A stretch of DNA of 64,000 nucleotides from the NCBI GenBank assembly GCA_002311645.1, contig DBYW01000035.1, positions 45,018 through 109,017 of the forward strand, written 5' to 3'. This DNA comes from Bacteroidales bacterium UBA1176 (GTDB lineage Bacteria; Bacteroidota; Bacteroidia; Bacteroidales; WCHB1-69). A program made the position numbers and the translations under genes. Of the stretch, positions 18,692 to 26,781 are shown in pieces (position 1 is the stretch's first letter; each line of letters opens with the position of its first letter). Under the pieces are notes generated by a model. It searched no databases. It worked only from the letters and a program-made list of their open reading frames with translations, and was not told the DNA's origin.

Positions 18692-18802
18692 TGATTTTTA
18701 TTCGAAACAAAGCGCGTTTTTTTTTCAAAGATTCTTTAACTTTATTGGATTTTTCTTGTCAATAAAAATTTTGAAGACGGGCAGGTACATATAAAAAAAG
18801 TG

Positions 18803-18810
18803 TATTTTTG
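18803..18810 (+). promoter_or_regulatory. -7 box for the ferredoxin gene
   Basis: TATTTTTG inside the 19-bp module AAAAAAAGTGTATTTTTGC (18793-18811), which recurs exactly before infC, rpsF and tRNA-Asp. The ATG at 18845 lies downstream, so the upstream in-frame ATG at 18800 is excluded. Confidence 0.75.
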
Positions 18811-18844
18811 CCGCCAGATAAAACAACAACTAAAACTTAAAAAA

Positions 18845-19015
18845 ATGGCTTACAAAATCAATCCGGATCTCTGCGCCGCTTGTGGCACTTGCATTGGCGA
18901 ATGCCCGCAAGAAGCTATCTCTGAAGGCGCCGCTTACTCTATCAACCCCGATCTCTGCATCGAATGCGGAGCTTGTGCGGATGTTTGTCCTTGCGAAGCT
19001 ATCAGCTTGGAGTAG
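18845..19015 (+). CDS. 2[4Fe-4S] ferredoxin
   Basis: 56 residues with two clostridial-type cluster motifs, CAACGTCIGECP and CIECGACADVCP (CxxCxxCxxxCP each). The halves are clear internal repeats (YKINPDLC, YSINPDLC). It is a small cytoplasmic electron carrier for low-potential enzymes such as pyruvate:ferredoxin oxidoreductase, and so points to anaerobic metabolism. It has its own strong promoter module and its own terminator, so it is a monocistronic, highly expressed gene. Confidence 0.96.
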   Translation: MAYKINPDLCAACGTCIGECPQEAISEGAAYSINPDLCIECGACADVCPCEAISLE

Positions 19016-19030
19016 TAAGTGAAAATCTGA

Positions 19031-19066
19031 AAAAAAAACGGGTGCGAATTCGCATCCGTTTTTTTT
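19031..19066 (+). terminator. Terminator after ferredoxin
   Basis: A run of eight A is followed by the hairpin CGGGTGCG-AATT-CGCATCCG (one G-U pair) and then eight T. The A and T runs extend the stem. Symmetric, so it may also serve the converging ompH transcript. Confidence 0.88.
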
Positions 19067-19115
19067 GCTTTTACTGAAAAACAGTCAGGATGAACTAACC
19101 CATCACAAGAAAGGG

Positions 19116-19613
19116 CTACTTCCCGATCTCCTTCTTTACCTCCGCCGTCAAGTCATCGGCACTGCCGTGGAAAGCAAGTGTCGAGATGTCGAACACGTAA
19201 GTATAGTTGCCGGCGGCGGCGACTTTCTTGACAGCCGCGAGCAATTTGTCTTGGAACGGCTGCAACAACTCAAGCTGTTTTCTCTGCAAATCCTGCTCGC
19301 TCATCGAAGCGAAATCCTGAATGCGCGTGTAAAGCTTGGTCATCTCATCTTCCTTCACCTTCAGGATGGCGGAAGAGGCGCCCGAGTTGGCCAACTGCAT
19401 GTATGCGGCCTGTTTTTCCTTGAATTCGTTCACCATCTGCTGACCGGTCGCTTCCAGCTCCTGCTGGTATTCCATCAACTTGGCCTGTGCCGTGTCGATG
19501 CCGGGCATCTCTTTCATCAAGGCGCCGTAGTCCACATGCCCGAATTTGGCTTTCTGCGAAAAGCCGGACAGCGTGGCAAGGAGACACAATAGGATAAGAA
19601 TCAGTCTTTTCAT
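19116..19613 (-). CDS. OmpH/Skp family periplasmic chaperone (third paralogue)
   Basis: 165 residues with a signal peptide (MKRLILILLCLLATLSGFSQ). The mature start KAKFGHVDYGALMKEMPGID is the OmpH/Skp beginning. A long charged coiled coil at about 35-110 gives the tentacles of the trimer. The end, GNYTYVFDISTLAFHG, is the Skp-type strand. It holds unfolded outer-membrane proteins in the periplasm. Last of three tandem paralogues downstream of bamA, 12 bp after the preceding one, so likely one transcript. Confidence 0.92.
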   Translation of the reverse strand: MKRLILILLCLLATLSGFSQKAKFGHVDYGALMKEMPGIDTAQAKLMEYQQELEATGQQMVNEFKEKQAAYMQLANSGASSAILKVKEDEMTKLYTRIQDFASMSEQDLQRKQLELLQPFQDKLLAAVKKVAAAGNYTYVFDISTLAFHGSADDLTAEVKKEIGK

Positions 19614-19625
19614 CGTCGCGTCCTC

Positions 19626-20123
19626 CTATTTGATGCCTAATTCTTTCTTCACTAACGGAGTGATATCGTCACCATTTTCGTAATAGAGCAAGATCTTGGT
19701 GTCGAAGATGTATGCATAGCCATTCGCCTTGGCGACCTTGTCGATGGCGTTTTGGATGGCATCCTGGAACGGCTTGGCCAGCTCATACTGTTTTTCCTCA
19801 AGATCGTCTTGGGCATTGGCCTGGAATTCCTGAATACGGAGACCGAGATCCTCAAGTTCCTTCTCACGCACTTGGCGCACGGCGGAAGACATGGTGCCCA
19901 CCTCGCGGTCAAACTTGTCCTTCTTCGTCTGATATTCATTCATCATGCTTTCATACATGGCCTGCAGGTCTTTTTGAAAAGCTTGAAGTTTAAATTGAAG
20001 GGAATCCACGCCAGGCATCACTTCCAGAATCGAGCTGGAATTGACATGGCCGTACTTCTGGGCATTTGCCGGTACCACAGCTGCAAAAAGGGCTACGGCA
20101 ACAAATAACAAAATCTTTTTCAT
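19626..20123 (-). CDS. OmpH/Skp family periplasmic chaperone (second paralogue)
   Basis: 165 residues, signal peptide MKKILLFVAVALFAAVVPANA. The same build as its neighbours: KYGHVNSSSILEVMPGVDSL, then a coiled coil, then GYAYIFDTKILLYY. Closest to the 19116 paralogue in the MPG(I/V)D segment. Forms part of the bamA-ompH cluster. Confidence 0.92.
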   Translation of the reverse strand: MKKILLFVAVALFAAVVPANAQKYGHVNSSSILEVMPGVDSLQFKLQAFQKDLQAMYESMMNEYQTKKDKFDREVGTMSSAVRQVREKELEDLGLRIQEFQANAQDDLEEKQYELAKPFQDAIQNAIDKVAKANGYAYIFDTKILLYYENGDDITPLVKKELGIK

Positions 20124-20162
20124 CTTTATCTTTACTATATTATATTATTGTATAATCGAAAA

Positions 20163-20693
20163 CTAATCGTCCAACTCATTGTTGACGGAGATGCCGAGTT
20201 TTTGAAGGATGGCATTGTTGATATCCCATTTGGGGTCGGCATAGATGATGGTCATCTCGCCAGCCGTGTCGAAGACAAAAGCATAGCCTTTCTCCCTTGC
20301 ATAGTCATTCACAGTGGAGATCACGCGGTCTTGGATGGGTTTCACCAATTCCTCCCTTTTCTTGAAAAGGTCACCATCTTGTCCGAAACGCTTCTTCTGG
20401 AGATCCTTGGCAGCTTTCTCTTGGGCGATGATGGCATCTTCGCGGTTTTTCTTCATCTGTTCGGGCATAGTAACAGCCTCGACTTGATATTTACGGTACA
20501 TGGAGTCGATGGAAGCAAATTTGGCCTCAATTTCTTTTTGCCACAACACAGCCACACGGTTCAGTTCTGCCTGTGCCTCTTTGTACTCAGACATGTTGGA
20601 GAGGATGTACTCGGAGTTGATGTAAGCATATTTCTGAGCGAATCCAGCGAGGGACAGAAGGACAATCATTGCGGATAAGATTATTTTCTTCAT
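20163..20693 (-). CDS. OmpH/Skp family periplasmic chaperone (first paralogue)
   Basis: 176 residues, signal peptide MKKIILSAMIVLLSLAGFAQ. The mature part starts KYAYINSEYILSNMSEYKEA and ends with YAFVFDTAGEMTIIYADPKW. Its longer coiled coil and DISTINCT C-terminal tail (WDINNAILQKLGI) separate it from the other two. It is 87 bp downstream of the bamA stop, with no clear -7 box in that gap, so bamA read-through is likely. Confidence 0.92.
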   Translation of the reverse strand: MKKIILSAMIVLLSLAGFAQKYAYINSEYILSNMSEYKEAQAELNRVAVLWQKEIEAKFASIDSMYRKYQVEAVTMPEQMKKNREDAIIAQEKAAKDLQKKRFGQDGDLFKKREELVKPIQDRVISTVNDYAREKGYAFVFDTAGEMTIIYADPKWDINNAILQKLGISVNNELDD

Positions 20694-20780
20694 AGCTTTA
20701 AGTGTTAAAACGTGTGATTAACGTGACTATATGGTTTTTATTATAGTTTTTTATTGTTGAAAAAACAGATGCATAGACTA

Positions 20781-23408
20781 TCAATCTATCGATTGGTTTA
20801 TTGAGATGTGGAAATGGCTGCCCCACGCGCTCTTGGCGCGTCCAGGCACCTCGTCGAAGCCGTAGCCCCAGTCGAAGCCCAGCAAGCCGAACATCGGCAA
20901 GTAGACGCGCACGCCGAGGCCTGCGGACTTATACATGCTGAAGGGGTTGTATTCCTGAATGTTGAGCCAGCCCTTGCCCGCCTCGAGGAAGGCAAGCACA
21001 TAGATGGTGGCCGATGGATTGAGCGTGATGGGATAGCGCAATTCGGCGGTGAACTTCTGATAGATGCTGGCGCCCGTGGAGCTGCCGTCGAGATAGGGGG
21101 ACAGCACCTCTTCGTCATAGCCACGCATGCCTATAATCTCACGACCGTCGTAACTGAAGTTCGACAAGCCGTCGCCGCCCAGATAGAAGCGTCCGAAGGG
21201 CGGAATGCCGATGTTCTTGTTGTAACAGCCCATGAAGCCCATCTTGAGACGCACATTCAGCACCAGATTCTGCACAATGCGCGTAAACCAGGAGGCATTG
21301 ACCTTCCACTTGTGGAATTCCAGCCAACGGAATTTTTCCTGATCGGTCATGGAGGTGTAGTCCTTATGGCCAAACAGCGAGTAGGGCGGTGTGACCTGCA
21401 CGCTGAAACTGATGCTGGAGCCTTCGCGCGGATAAATGGGAGCGTTGACGGAATTACGCGCCAACGTGAAGATATAGCTAAGACTGTTGGCGTTACCGTT
21501 ATTGAAGAAATAGTAACCCGACCAGTTGGTCACCGTGTAGTACTCGTATGAGAGCGTGTGTGACATTTGGAAATAGTCGTCCGGCCATTTCAGCTTGTTG
21601 ACCAACGAAAGGGATGCGCCCGCGATACTGGAGGCCCGGAAGCCTGTGGTATCCGATTTCTTCATACCGTTGGTCTGGCGCTGATAATAGACACCGACCG
21701 TAAGGGCATTGGGTTTCTTGCCACCAAGCCACGGCTCCGTAAAAGAAACGTTGTAGTATTGATAGAGGGAACCCGTCGTCGAGACGTTGAAGGCCAGGCG
21801 TTGGCCGTCGCCACCGGGAATAGGCGACCAGGCATCCTTCTTGAAGAAATTGCGCGTGGAGAAATTGTTGAAGGCGACACCCGCCGTGATGACAAAGCCC
21901 ATGGCACCATAACCCGCACTCAAGGAGAGCTGGTCGGAACTGGTCTCCTCCACCACATAGTTGATGTCCACTGTACCGTTGGCCTCGTTGGGCTTGGGCT
22001 GCACATCCATCTTCTCCTGGTTGAAATAACCGAGCGACATCAGCATCTGCTGTGTACGGATAATGTCTGCACGGTTGAAAAGCTGTCCCGGGATGGTCGT
22101 CACCTCACGCAAAATCACGTTGTCGTTGGTCTTGGTGTTACCCGACACAGTAATCTTGTTGTAGCGCGCCTGCTTGCCCTCTCGAATACGGATTTCGATG
22201 TCGATGGAGTCGTTTTCCACTGCCACCTCCACCGGATTGGCGGAGAAGAAAAGGTAGCCGTTGTTCATATAGAGGGATGCCAAGTCTTCACCGTCCTCCT
22301 TCATGGTCAGATTCTTGTTCAGAAGCGTTTGGTTGTAGACATCGCCCTTGCTGATGCCTAAAAGTCGCGACAACACCGTAGTAGGATAGATGGTGTTGCC
22401 CACAAAAGTGATGTTTCGGAAATAATAGCGATGCCCTTCGTCCACATCAATGTCTATGTGCATGTCGCGTCCATCGAGATAGAACGTGTCACGGGTAATG
22501 ATAGCGTCGCGAAAGCCAAGTTCGTTGTACTTGTTGATGAGATTGACCTTGTCGTTCTCGTAATTCTCCTTGATAAACTTGGATTTCTTGAAGATGCGCA
22601 ACTTGACGCGGTCGGCGAAATAGTCGTCAAGATGCTCCTTTATATCTTTGGATTCGTAGTAGCCTTTGTGCCTGATGCTGTAGGCGATGGCGGTGTCCAG
22701 CTTGTAGAAGGGCCTGAAGAGGAGTTTCTCCTTAGTCTCTTTCATGGAGCGCAACAACACAGCGTCGGTCACGTCCTTGTTTCCGTTGATGGCAATCTTG
22801 GAGATACGCACGCGTTTGGATTTCTGGATATCAAAAAGGATATTCTTGGCGTTTTTGACCTTTTCGTCGGGAATTTCCTGCACGTTCACGGAGCAGCTGT
22901 AGAAACCTTTGTCCACATAATACTTGCGTATAACATTGGCGCAGGTGGTCTTCATGTTGTCGTTGATGATATTGCCTTGGGAGATGCCGAGTTTCTCTCG
23001 CAAGTCGTTCTCCTCGGATTTGGTAGTGCCCTTGAAGCCAAAGGAGACGAGTCTCGCCCGATCTTCGAGGCGCACGTCGAGGAAAGCGACATTGCCATTA
23101 ACGCGCGTGACCGTGATTTCCACATCGTCGTAGAGTCCTGTTTTCCATAGCGACTTGATGGTTTTAGTGATCTCGTCGCCGGGGATCATGATATGGTCGC
23201 CCACATGGAAAGAGAGTAGTCGTTGGTCGAGAGGAGCTGTTCCCGAGGAGGTAATACCGCCGATTTCGTACTCCACAGGGTTGGCATAGTCGATGGTCAT
23301 CGGTTTGTCCGGGCCATCACCGCCCACCACAATCTGCCCATAACTTGCTGTATAGCAAATCACTAACAACAATACAAGGAAGAATGTCAACTGTTTTGAT
23401 ATTTTCAT
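20781..23408 (-). CDS. bamA: Outer membrane protein assembly factor BamA
   Basis: 875 residues from the start at 23408 (MKISKQLTFFLVLLLVICYTA, signal peptide). A longer open frame reaching 23789 overlaps uppS and is non-homologous there. Five POTRA domains span roughly residues 50-430 (first: ITKTIKSLWKTGLYDDVEI). The Omp85 beta-barrel follows (SLSAGYGAMGFVITAGVAFNNF, then GGDGLSNF and GMRGYDEEVLSP, the lid-lock VRGF-like region). The C-terminal strand ends HFHISINQSID. It inserts beta-barrel proteins into the outer membrane. The order porG-uppS-bamA-ompH is the one I know from Porphyromonas gingivalis. Confidence 0.97.
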   Translation of the reverse strand: MKISKQLTFFLVLLLVICYTASYGQIVVGGDGPDKPMTIDYANPVEYEIGGITSSGTAPLDQRLLSFHVGDHIMIPGDEITKTIKSLWKTGLYDDVEITVTRVNGNVAFLDVRLEDRARLVSFGFKGTTKSEENDLREKLGISQGNIINDNMKTTCANVIRKYYVDKGFYSCSVNVQEIPDEKVKNAKNILFDIQKSKRVRISKIAINGNKDVTDAVLLRSMKETKEKLLFRPFYKLDTAIAYSIRHKGYYESKDIKEHLDDYFADRVKLRIFKKSKFIKENYENDKVNLINKYNELGFRDAIITRDTFYLDGRDMHIDIDVDEGHRYYFRNITFVGNTIYPTTVLSRLLGISKGDVYNQTLLNKNLTMKEDGEDLASLYMNNGYLFFSANPVEVAVENDSIDIEIRIREGKQARYNKITVSGNTKTNDNVILREVTTIPGQLFNRADIIRTQQMLMSLGYFNQEKMDVQPKPNEANGTVDINYVVEETSSDQLSLSAGYGAMGFVITAGVAFNNFSTRNFFKKDAWSPIPGGDGQRLAFNVSTTGSLYQYYNVSFTEPWLGGKKPNALTVGVYYQRQTNGMKKSDTTGFRASSIAGASLSLVNKLKWPDDYFQMSHTLSYEYYTVTNWSGYYFFNNGNANSLSYIFTLARNSVNAPIYPREGSSISFSVQVTPPYSLFGHKDYTSMTDQEKFRWLEFHKWKVNASWFTRIVQNLVLNVRLKMGFMGCYNKNIGIPPFGRFYLGGDGLSNFSYDGREIIGMRGYDEEVLSPYLDGSSTGASIYQKFTAELRYPITLNPSATIYVLAFLEAGKGWLNIQEYNPFSMYKSAGLGVRVYLPMFGLLGFDWGYGFDEVPGRAKSAWGSHFHISINQSID

Positions 23409-23431
23409 TGGCGGTTTTCGGAAATTGGCGG

Positions 23432-23439
23432 CAAAGATA
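23432..23439 (-). promoter_or_regulatory. -7 box for bamA
   Basis: Minus strand TATCTTTG lies between the uppS stop and the bamA start, 23 bp before the ATG. It gives bamA an internal promoter in the porG-uppS-bamA run and supports the 23408 start. Confidence 0.65.
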
Positions 23440-23448
23440 GTGAAAATA

Positions 23449-24198
23449 TCATTGTTCCAGAACTTGCTCGCCCGTTTTTCCGTAGCGGCGTTCGCGATGC
23501 TGGAAATCAAGCACGATGTCGCGGAGGTCTTCCTTCCTGAAATCAGGCCACATCGTGGGCACGAAAAAGAGTTCAGTGTATGCGATCTGCCATAGCAAAA
23601 AGTTGCTGACACGGCAGTCGCCGCCCGTGCGTATAAGGATGTCGGGGTCGGGGATTTCGCTGTGATAAAGATGTTGTTGCACGATGTCGGACGTGATTTG
23701 TCCGGGATCGAGGGTGCCCTGGGCGGCCTCGCGCGCGATGTTGCCGACCATATCCACGATTTCGGCGCGGCCACTGTAGCTGAGGGCAAGCACTACCGTA
23801 AGTCCTTTGTTGCCAGCCGTCCGGTCGATGGCGTCTTGCAAGGCAACGCGGCTCGCGGCTGGCAGATCCTTCATGCGTCCGGTGACTTGCAGGCGCACCT
23901 GGTTTTTCATCAGCCCTTCGAGTTCGTTATGGATGGCCTGCACGAGCAAACCCATAAGCATTTCGACCTCTTCGCGGGGGCGGTTCCAGTTTTCGGTGGA
24001 GAAAGCATAGAGGGTAAGGTATTGGATGCCCATTTCGCCGGCGCCCTCTATGACGCTGCGCACGGCTTCCACGCCATGTTGATGGCCGTATGTGCGCTCG
24101 CGTCCCTGGCGTTGTGCCCAGCGTCCGTTGCCATCCATGATGACAGCGACATGGCGCGGCATCTTGTCTGGGTTGAGCGTTTTATCCGTAATATTCAT
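23449..24198 (-). CDS. uppS: Isoprenyl transferase (undecaprenyl diphosphate synthase)
   Basis: 249 residues from ATG 24198; ATG 24204 adds two codons. It makes C55-PP, the carrier lipid for peptidoglycan and O-antigen. Motifs: HVAVIMDGNGRWAQRQG (catalytic Asp and diphosphate-binding Arg), YLTLYAFSTENWNRP, LALSYSGRAEI and RTGGDCRVSNFLLWQ. In E. coli UppS the residue after RTGG is Glu213, a Mg ligand; here it is Asp, a conservative but unusual change. It follows porG after 12 bp and precedes bamA. Confidence 0.95.
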   Translation of the reverse strand: MNITDKTLNPDKMPRHVAVIMDGNGRWAQRQGRERTYGHQHGVEAVRSVIEGAGEMGIQYLTLYAFSTENWNRPREEVEMLMGLLVQAIHNELEGLMKNQVRLQVTGRMKDLPAASRVALQDAIDRTAGNKGLTVVLALSYSGRAEIVDMVGNIAREAAQGTLDPGQITSDIVQQHLYHSEIPDPDILIRTGGDCRVSNFLLWQIAYTELFFVPTMWPDFRKEDLRDIVLDFQHRERRYGKTGEQVLEQ

Positions 24199-24210
24199 GC
24201 ACACAAAATT

Positions 24211-25092
24211 TTAATGTTTAGCCCGGCGAGGCTTGCGAAGGTCGCAGAATTTCGACTCGTTGCCAAACTTGACGGTAAAGAAGATACCGGCGAAGGAGTA
24301 GATGTCGGTGGTCGTGGTGTTACCCCGCTGGGTGCCGGCCTCATTGTAAGGATACGGCAGCTCTGTCTCAGGATTGATTCGTTCCGGCGTGCGATCGGCG
24401 AGGTCGGCGGGGATGCTGCCGTGTTGTTCGCGCAGGATGTCGTTGTCGTAATAATTGCCGTGAACATCGTCAAGGTAGTCGGTGAACGTGTAGCGGATGC
24501 CCCACTCGGCGCCGATGGAGATATGGCGTCCGATGGTGAACTTGAAGCCGATGCCGAAGGGGATGGCGAAGCTGGTCAAGGAGTAGCGTTTGGCGGCTAC
24601 GCCCAAGGAATCCGGGATACCCTGGCCTTCGGTGCCGAGGCTCTGCAGTTCGTACCATGTGCCGTTGCGGTGCTGTGCCTGCGGATTAAAGGAAAACAGT
24701 GTGACTCCCGCGAAGATATAGGGGGAGAATCTGTTCTGCTGGGGGGCGTTGTAAAGTTTCAGGAAATTGAGTTCCGCCTGGATCGACAATTCCGTGATGG
24801 GAGACATGAAACTCAGATTGCGCTTTGCATAGAGCGTGCCGGCGTCGGAAGCGGAGACCTTGCCGAAAAGGAAGTCTGCCTTGATGGCCCATCGCGGGGA
24901 GATATTGTAGCGATACATGAAGCCTCCGGCCAGGTGCGAGTTCTTGAAAAGGCGCGCCTGGTTGAGGTCGCCGAGATAGAACGTGGTGCCGACCAAGGCT
25001 CCGAATTCAGAACTCTGGGCGCGCACTGCCGGAGCGATGCCTTGAAGGGCTATGAGAAAGGCACAAGCCAAAACTATAGTCAGTCGTTTCAC
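24211..25092 (-). CDS. porG: PorG-like outer membrane protein (DUF6089; type IX secretion)
   Basis: 293 residues. The signal peptide is MKRLTIVLACAFLIALQGIA with cleavage after VRA. The body is a small beta-barrel: FGALVGTTFYLGDLN, FMYRYNISPRWAIKADFLFG, and IPFGIGFKFTIGRHISIGAE followed by RYTFTDYLDDV. In P. gingivalis the outer-membrane T9SS protein PorG sits directly before uppS and bamA, and the same order is seen here, which supports the name. First gene of the porG-uppS run, with its own promoter at 25189-25196. Confidence 0.8.
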   Translation of the reverse strand: MKRLTIVLACAFLIALQGIAPAVRAQSSEFGALVGTTFYLGDLNQARLFKNSHLAGGFMYRYNISPRWAIKADFLFGKVSASDAGTLYAKRNLSFMSPITELSIQAELNFLKLYNAPQQNRFSPYIFAGVTLFSFNPQAQHRNGTWYELQSLGTEGQGIPDSLGVAAKRYSLTSFAIPFGIGFKFTIGRHISIGAEWGIRYTFTDYLDDVHGNYYDNDILREQHGSIPADLADRTPERINPETELPYPYNEAGTQRGNTTTTDIYSFAGIFFTVKFGNESKFCDLRKPRRAKH

Positions 25093-25188
25093 TGTTTTTC
25101 CATTTTAACGCCGGAATGAGCATCCGGCCGGTTGAACAAATCGATTACTGAGGGAGCTGCAAAACTGCACGCATCCCTTTTAACGCGG

Positions 25189-25196
25189 CAAAAATA
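25189..25196 (-). promoter_or_regulatory. -7 box for porG-uppS
   Basis: Minus strand TATTTTTG, with TTTG (plus-strand CAAA at 25216-25219) 19 bp upstream, the ideal -33/-7 spacing. The leader to the porG start is about 90 nt. Confidence 0.65.
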
Positions 25197-25236
25197 AAAA
25201 AATTTGATTAACAATCAAAATAAATTAAAAAAAGTG

Positions 25237-25244
25237 TATTTTTG
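25237..25244 (+). promoter_or_regulatory. -7 box for infC-rpmI-rplT
   Basis: TATTTTTG within the 19-bp module AAAAAAAGTGTATTTTTGC (25227-25245). Divergent from the porG promoter, 40 bp apart. Confidence 0.75.
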
Positions 25245-25301
25245 CCGCCCAAAAATTTATAAGTAAAGGATTTATAACTAACGAAAAAGAAAGGAGACCT
25301 G

Positions 25302-25868
25302 ATTATCACACCTAACTCCGGCAAGCCGCGCACCCCGGCGGGAGCGCGTCCCAAGAAAGAGAGCCAACACCGCATCAACGAGCACATTACCGCACAGACC
25401 GTGCGCGTAGTGGGCGAAGATTTCGAACCCAGGATCGTATCCCTGCGCGAGGCATTGGCCCTCGCCGACAAATACGAACTCGACCTTGTGGAAATTTCTC
25501 CCAACGCCACACCTCCTGTCTGCAAGGTGATGGACTATCAGAAATATCTCTACGAGCAGAAGAAAAAAGCCAAGGAAATCAAGGCCAACAGCGCCAAGAC
25601 TGTCGTGAAGGAGATTCATCTGGGTCCTCAGACCGACGATCATGACTTCGACTTCAAGTGCAACCATGCCATCAAGTTCCTCCAGGACGGCTACAAGGTC
25701 AAGCTTCAGGTTTATTTCCGTGGACGTTCCATCGTCTACAAGGACCAAGGCGAGCTGCTCCTTCTTCGCTTCGCCGAACGTCTGGCCGATTACGGCAAGC
25801 CCGATCAAATGCCGACCCTCATGGGACGCAACATGAACATGCTCATCAGTCCCAAGTCGAAAAAATAA
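25302..25868 (+). CDS. infC: Translation initiation factor IF-3, probable AUU start
   Basis: 188 residues if translation begins at ATT 25302. The frame is closed by TAA at 25275-25277 and has no ATG before 25868 that would keep the N-domain; the first ATG/GTG-type start is GTG 25401, which would delete the conserved RINEHI...VRVVGEDFEP start of IF-3. A clear ribosome-binding site AAGGAG (25291-25296) sits five bases before ATT 25302, and such a strong site is unusual in this phylum. CTG 25299 and ATC 25305 are weaker options. The protein has the usual two halves: YELDLVEISPNATPPVCKVM in the N-domain, then the helical linker and VKEIHLGPQTDDHDFDFK. AUU starts let IF-3 repress its own synthesis in E. 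coli; the same control is inferred here. Head of the infC-rpmI-rplT operon. Confidence 0.93.
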   Translation: MITPNSGKPRTPAGARPKKESQHRINEHITAQTVRVVGEDFEPRIVSLREALALADKYELDLVEISPNATPPVCKVMDYQKYLYEQKKKAKEIKANSAKTVVKEIHLGPQTDDHDFDFKCNHAIKFLQDGYKVKLQVYFRGRSIVYKDQGELLLLRFAERLADYGKPDQMPTLMGRNMNMLISPKSKK

Positions 25869-25917
25869 CACACGGAACACAGCAAGCGCATCATAAAAAC
25901 TTTTAAAAACTAAAGAA

Positions 25918-26115
25918 ATGCCAAAAATTAAATCCAAGTCCGCCGCCAAGAAGAGATTTACTCTGACCGGCACCGGCAAAATCAAGAGACATCACGCTTA
26001 TCACAGCCACATTCTCACCAAAAAATCAACCAAGAGAAAACGCAACCTGGCCTACAGCGCCATCGTTGAGCACAACTTGGATCGCACCGTCCGTCAAATG
26101 CTCGGAATGTGCTAA
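25918..26115 (+). CDS. rpmI: 50S ribosomal protein L35
   Basis: 65 residues, MPKIKSKSAAKKRFTLTGTG, with the basic HAYHSHILTKKSTKRKRNL core of L35. Normal length. Middle gene of infC-rpmI-rplT. Confidence 0.97.
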   Translation: MPKIKSKSAAKKRFTLTGTGKIKRHHAYHSHILTKKSTKRKRNLAYSAIVEHNLDRTVRQMLGMC

Positions 26116-26212
26116 CAATTAACATCATCTATTAACAAAAACAAAAAGTTCACGCTCAGCCAACCAAGAGTTTAAAAATTAAACCGCTGACGGGAAATGA
26201 AAGGAACCAATT

Positions 26213-26557
26213 ATGCCAAGATCAGTAAATCACGTTGCTTCCAAAGCAAGAAGAAAAAAGATTTTGAAACGTACCCGTGGGTACTTCGGCAAACGTAAGA
26301 ACGTTTGGACCGTTGCAGTCAATTCGTGGGAGAAGGGCCAACAATACGCCTACCGCGACAGAAAAGCCAAAAAGAGAAACTTCCGCAGTTTGTGGATCAC
26401 CCGTATCAACGCCGGTGCCCGCATCAACGGAATGTCCTATTCTGTCCTCATGGGCAATCTGGCCAAGAAGGGTGTCGCGCTCAACCGCAAAGCCCTCGCC
26501 GACCTCGCGATGAACAATCCTGAGGCATTCAAGGCTATCGTCGACTTAGTAAAATAG
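26213..26557 (+). CDS. rplT: 50S ribosomal protein L20
   Basis: 114 residues, MPRSVNHVASKARRKKILKR, then GYFGKRKNVWTVA and the globular C-terminal domain. It binds 23S rRNA early in 50S assembly and in other bacteria represses its own operon by binding the leader mRNA. An AAAGGA ribosome-binding site (26199-26204) precedes the ATG. A terminator follows. Confidence 0.98.
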   Translation: MPRSVNHVASKARRKKILKRTRGYFGKRKNVWTVAVNSWEKGQQYAYRDRKAKKRNFRSLWITRINAGARINGMSYSVLMGNLAKKGVALNRKALADLAMNNPEAFKAIVDLVK

Positions 26558-26603
26558 TCCATAGTCCGATTTTTAATTAGAAATTTGCGTTTACTGTATA
26601 AAG

Positions 26604-26634
26604 AATGGCACCTTGACGGGTGCCATTTCTTTTT
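26604..26634 (+). terminator. Terminator of the infC-rpmI-rplT operon
   Basis: A 9-bp perfect stem AATGGCACC / GGTGCCATT with loop TTGACG is followed by TCTTTTT. Confidence 0.88.
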
Positions 26635-26724
26635 CATATACACCAAAAACAGACAAACGGAGGTGTGTGATTACATTGTTGAAAAAAACTTGAAATGAGC
26701 AAGTTGAGCAAATCAAAAAAAGTG

Positions 26725-26732
26725 TATTTTTG
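26725..26732 (+). promoter_or_regulatory. -7 box for rpsF-rpsR-rplI
   Basis: TATTTTTG in the shared module AAAAAAAGTGTATTTTTGC (26715-26733), with TTG at 26704-26706 as -33, 18 bp upstream. Confidence 0.8.
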
Positions 26733-26781
26733 CCGCCCCAAAAAATAAACACTTTTTTATAATAAAAACAACTAAAAAACT

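Noticed and set aside
18800..19015. 71-codon version of the ferredoxin
   Set aside because: Its ATG overlaps the -7 box; the ATG at 18845 gives the normal 56-residue protein.
23409..23789. 127-codon N-terminal extension of bamA
   Set aside because: It overlaps uppS out of frame, lies upstream of the -7 box at 23432-23439, and the ATG at 23408 begins a proper signal peptide.
25401..25868. GTG 25401 as the infC start
   Set aside because: It removes the conserved first 33 residues of IF-3 and has no ribosome-binding site, while ATT 25302 does.
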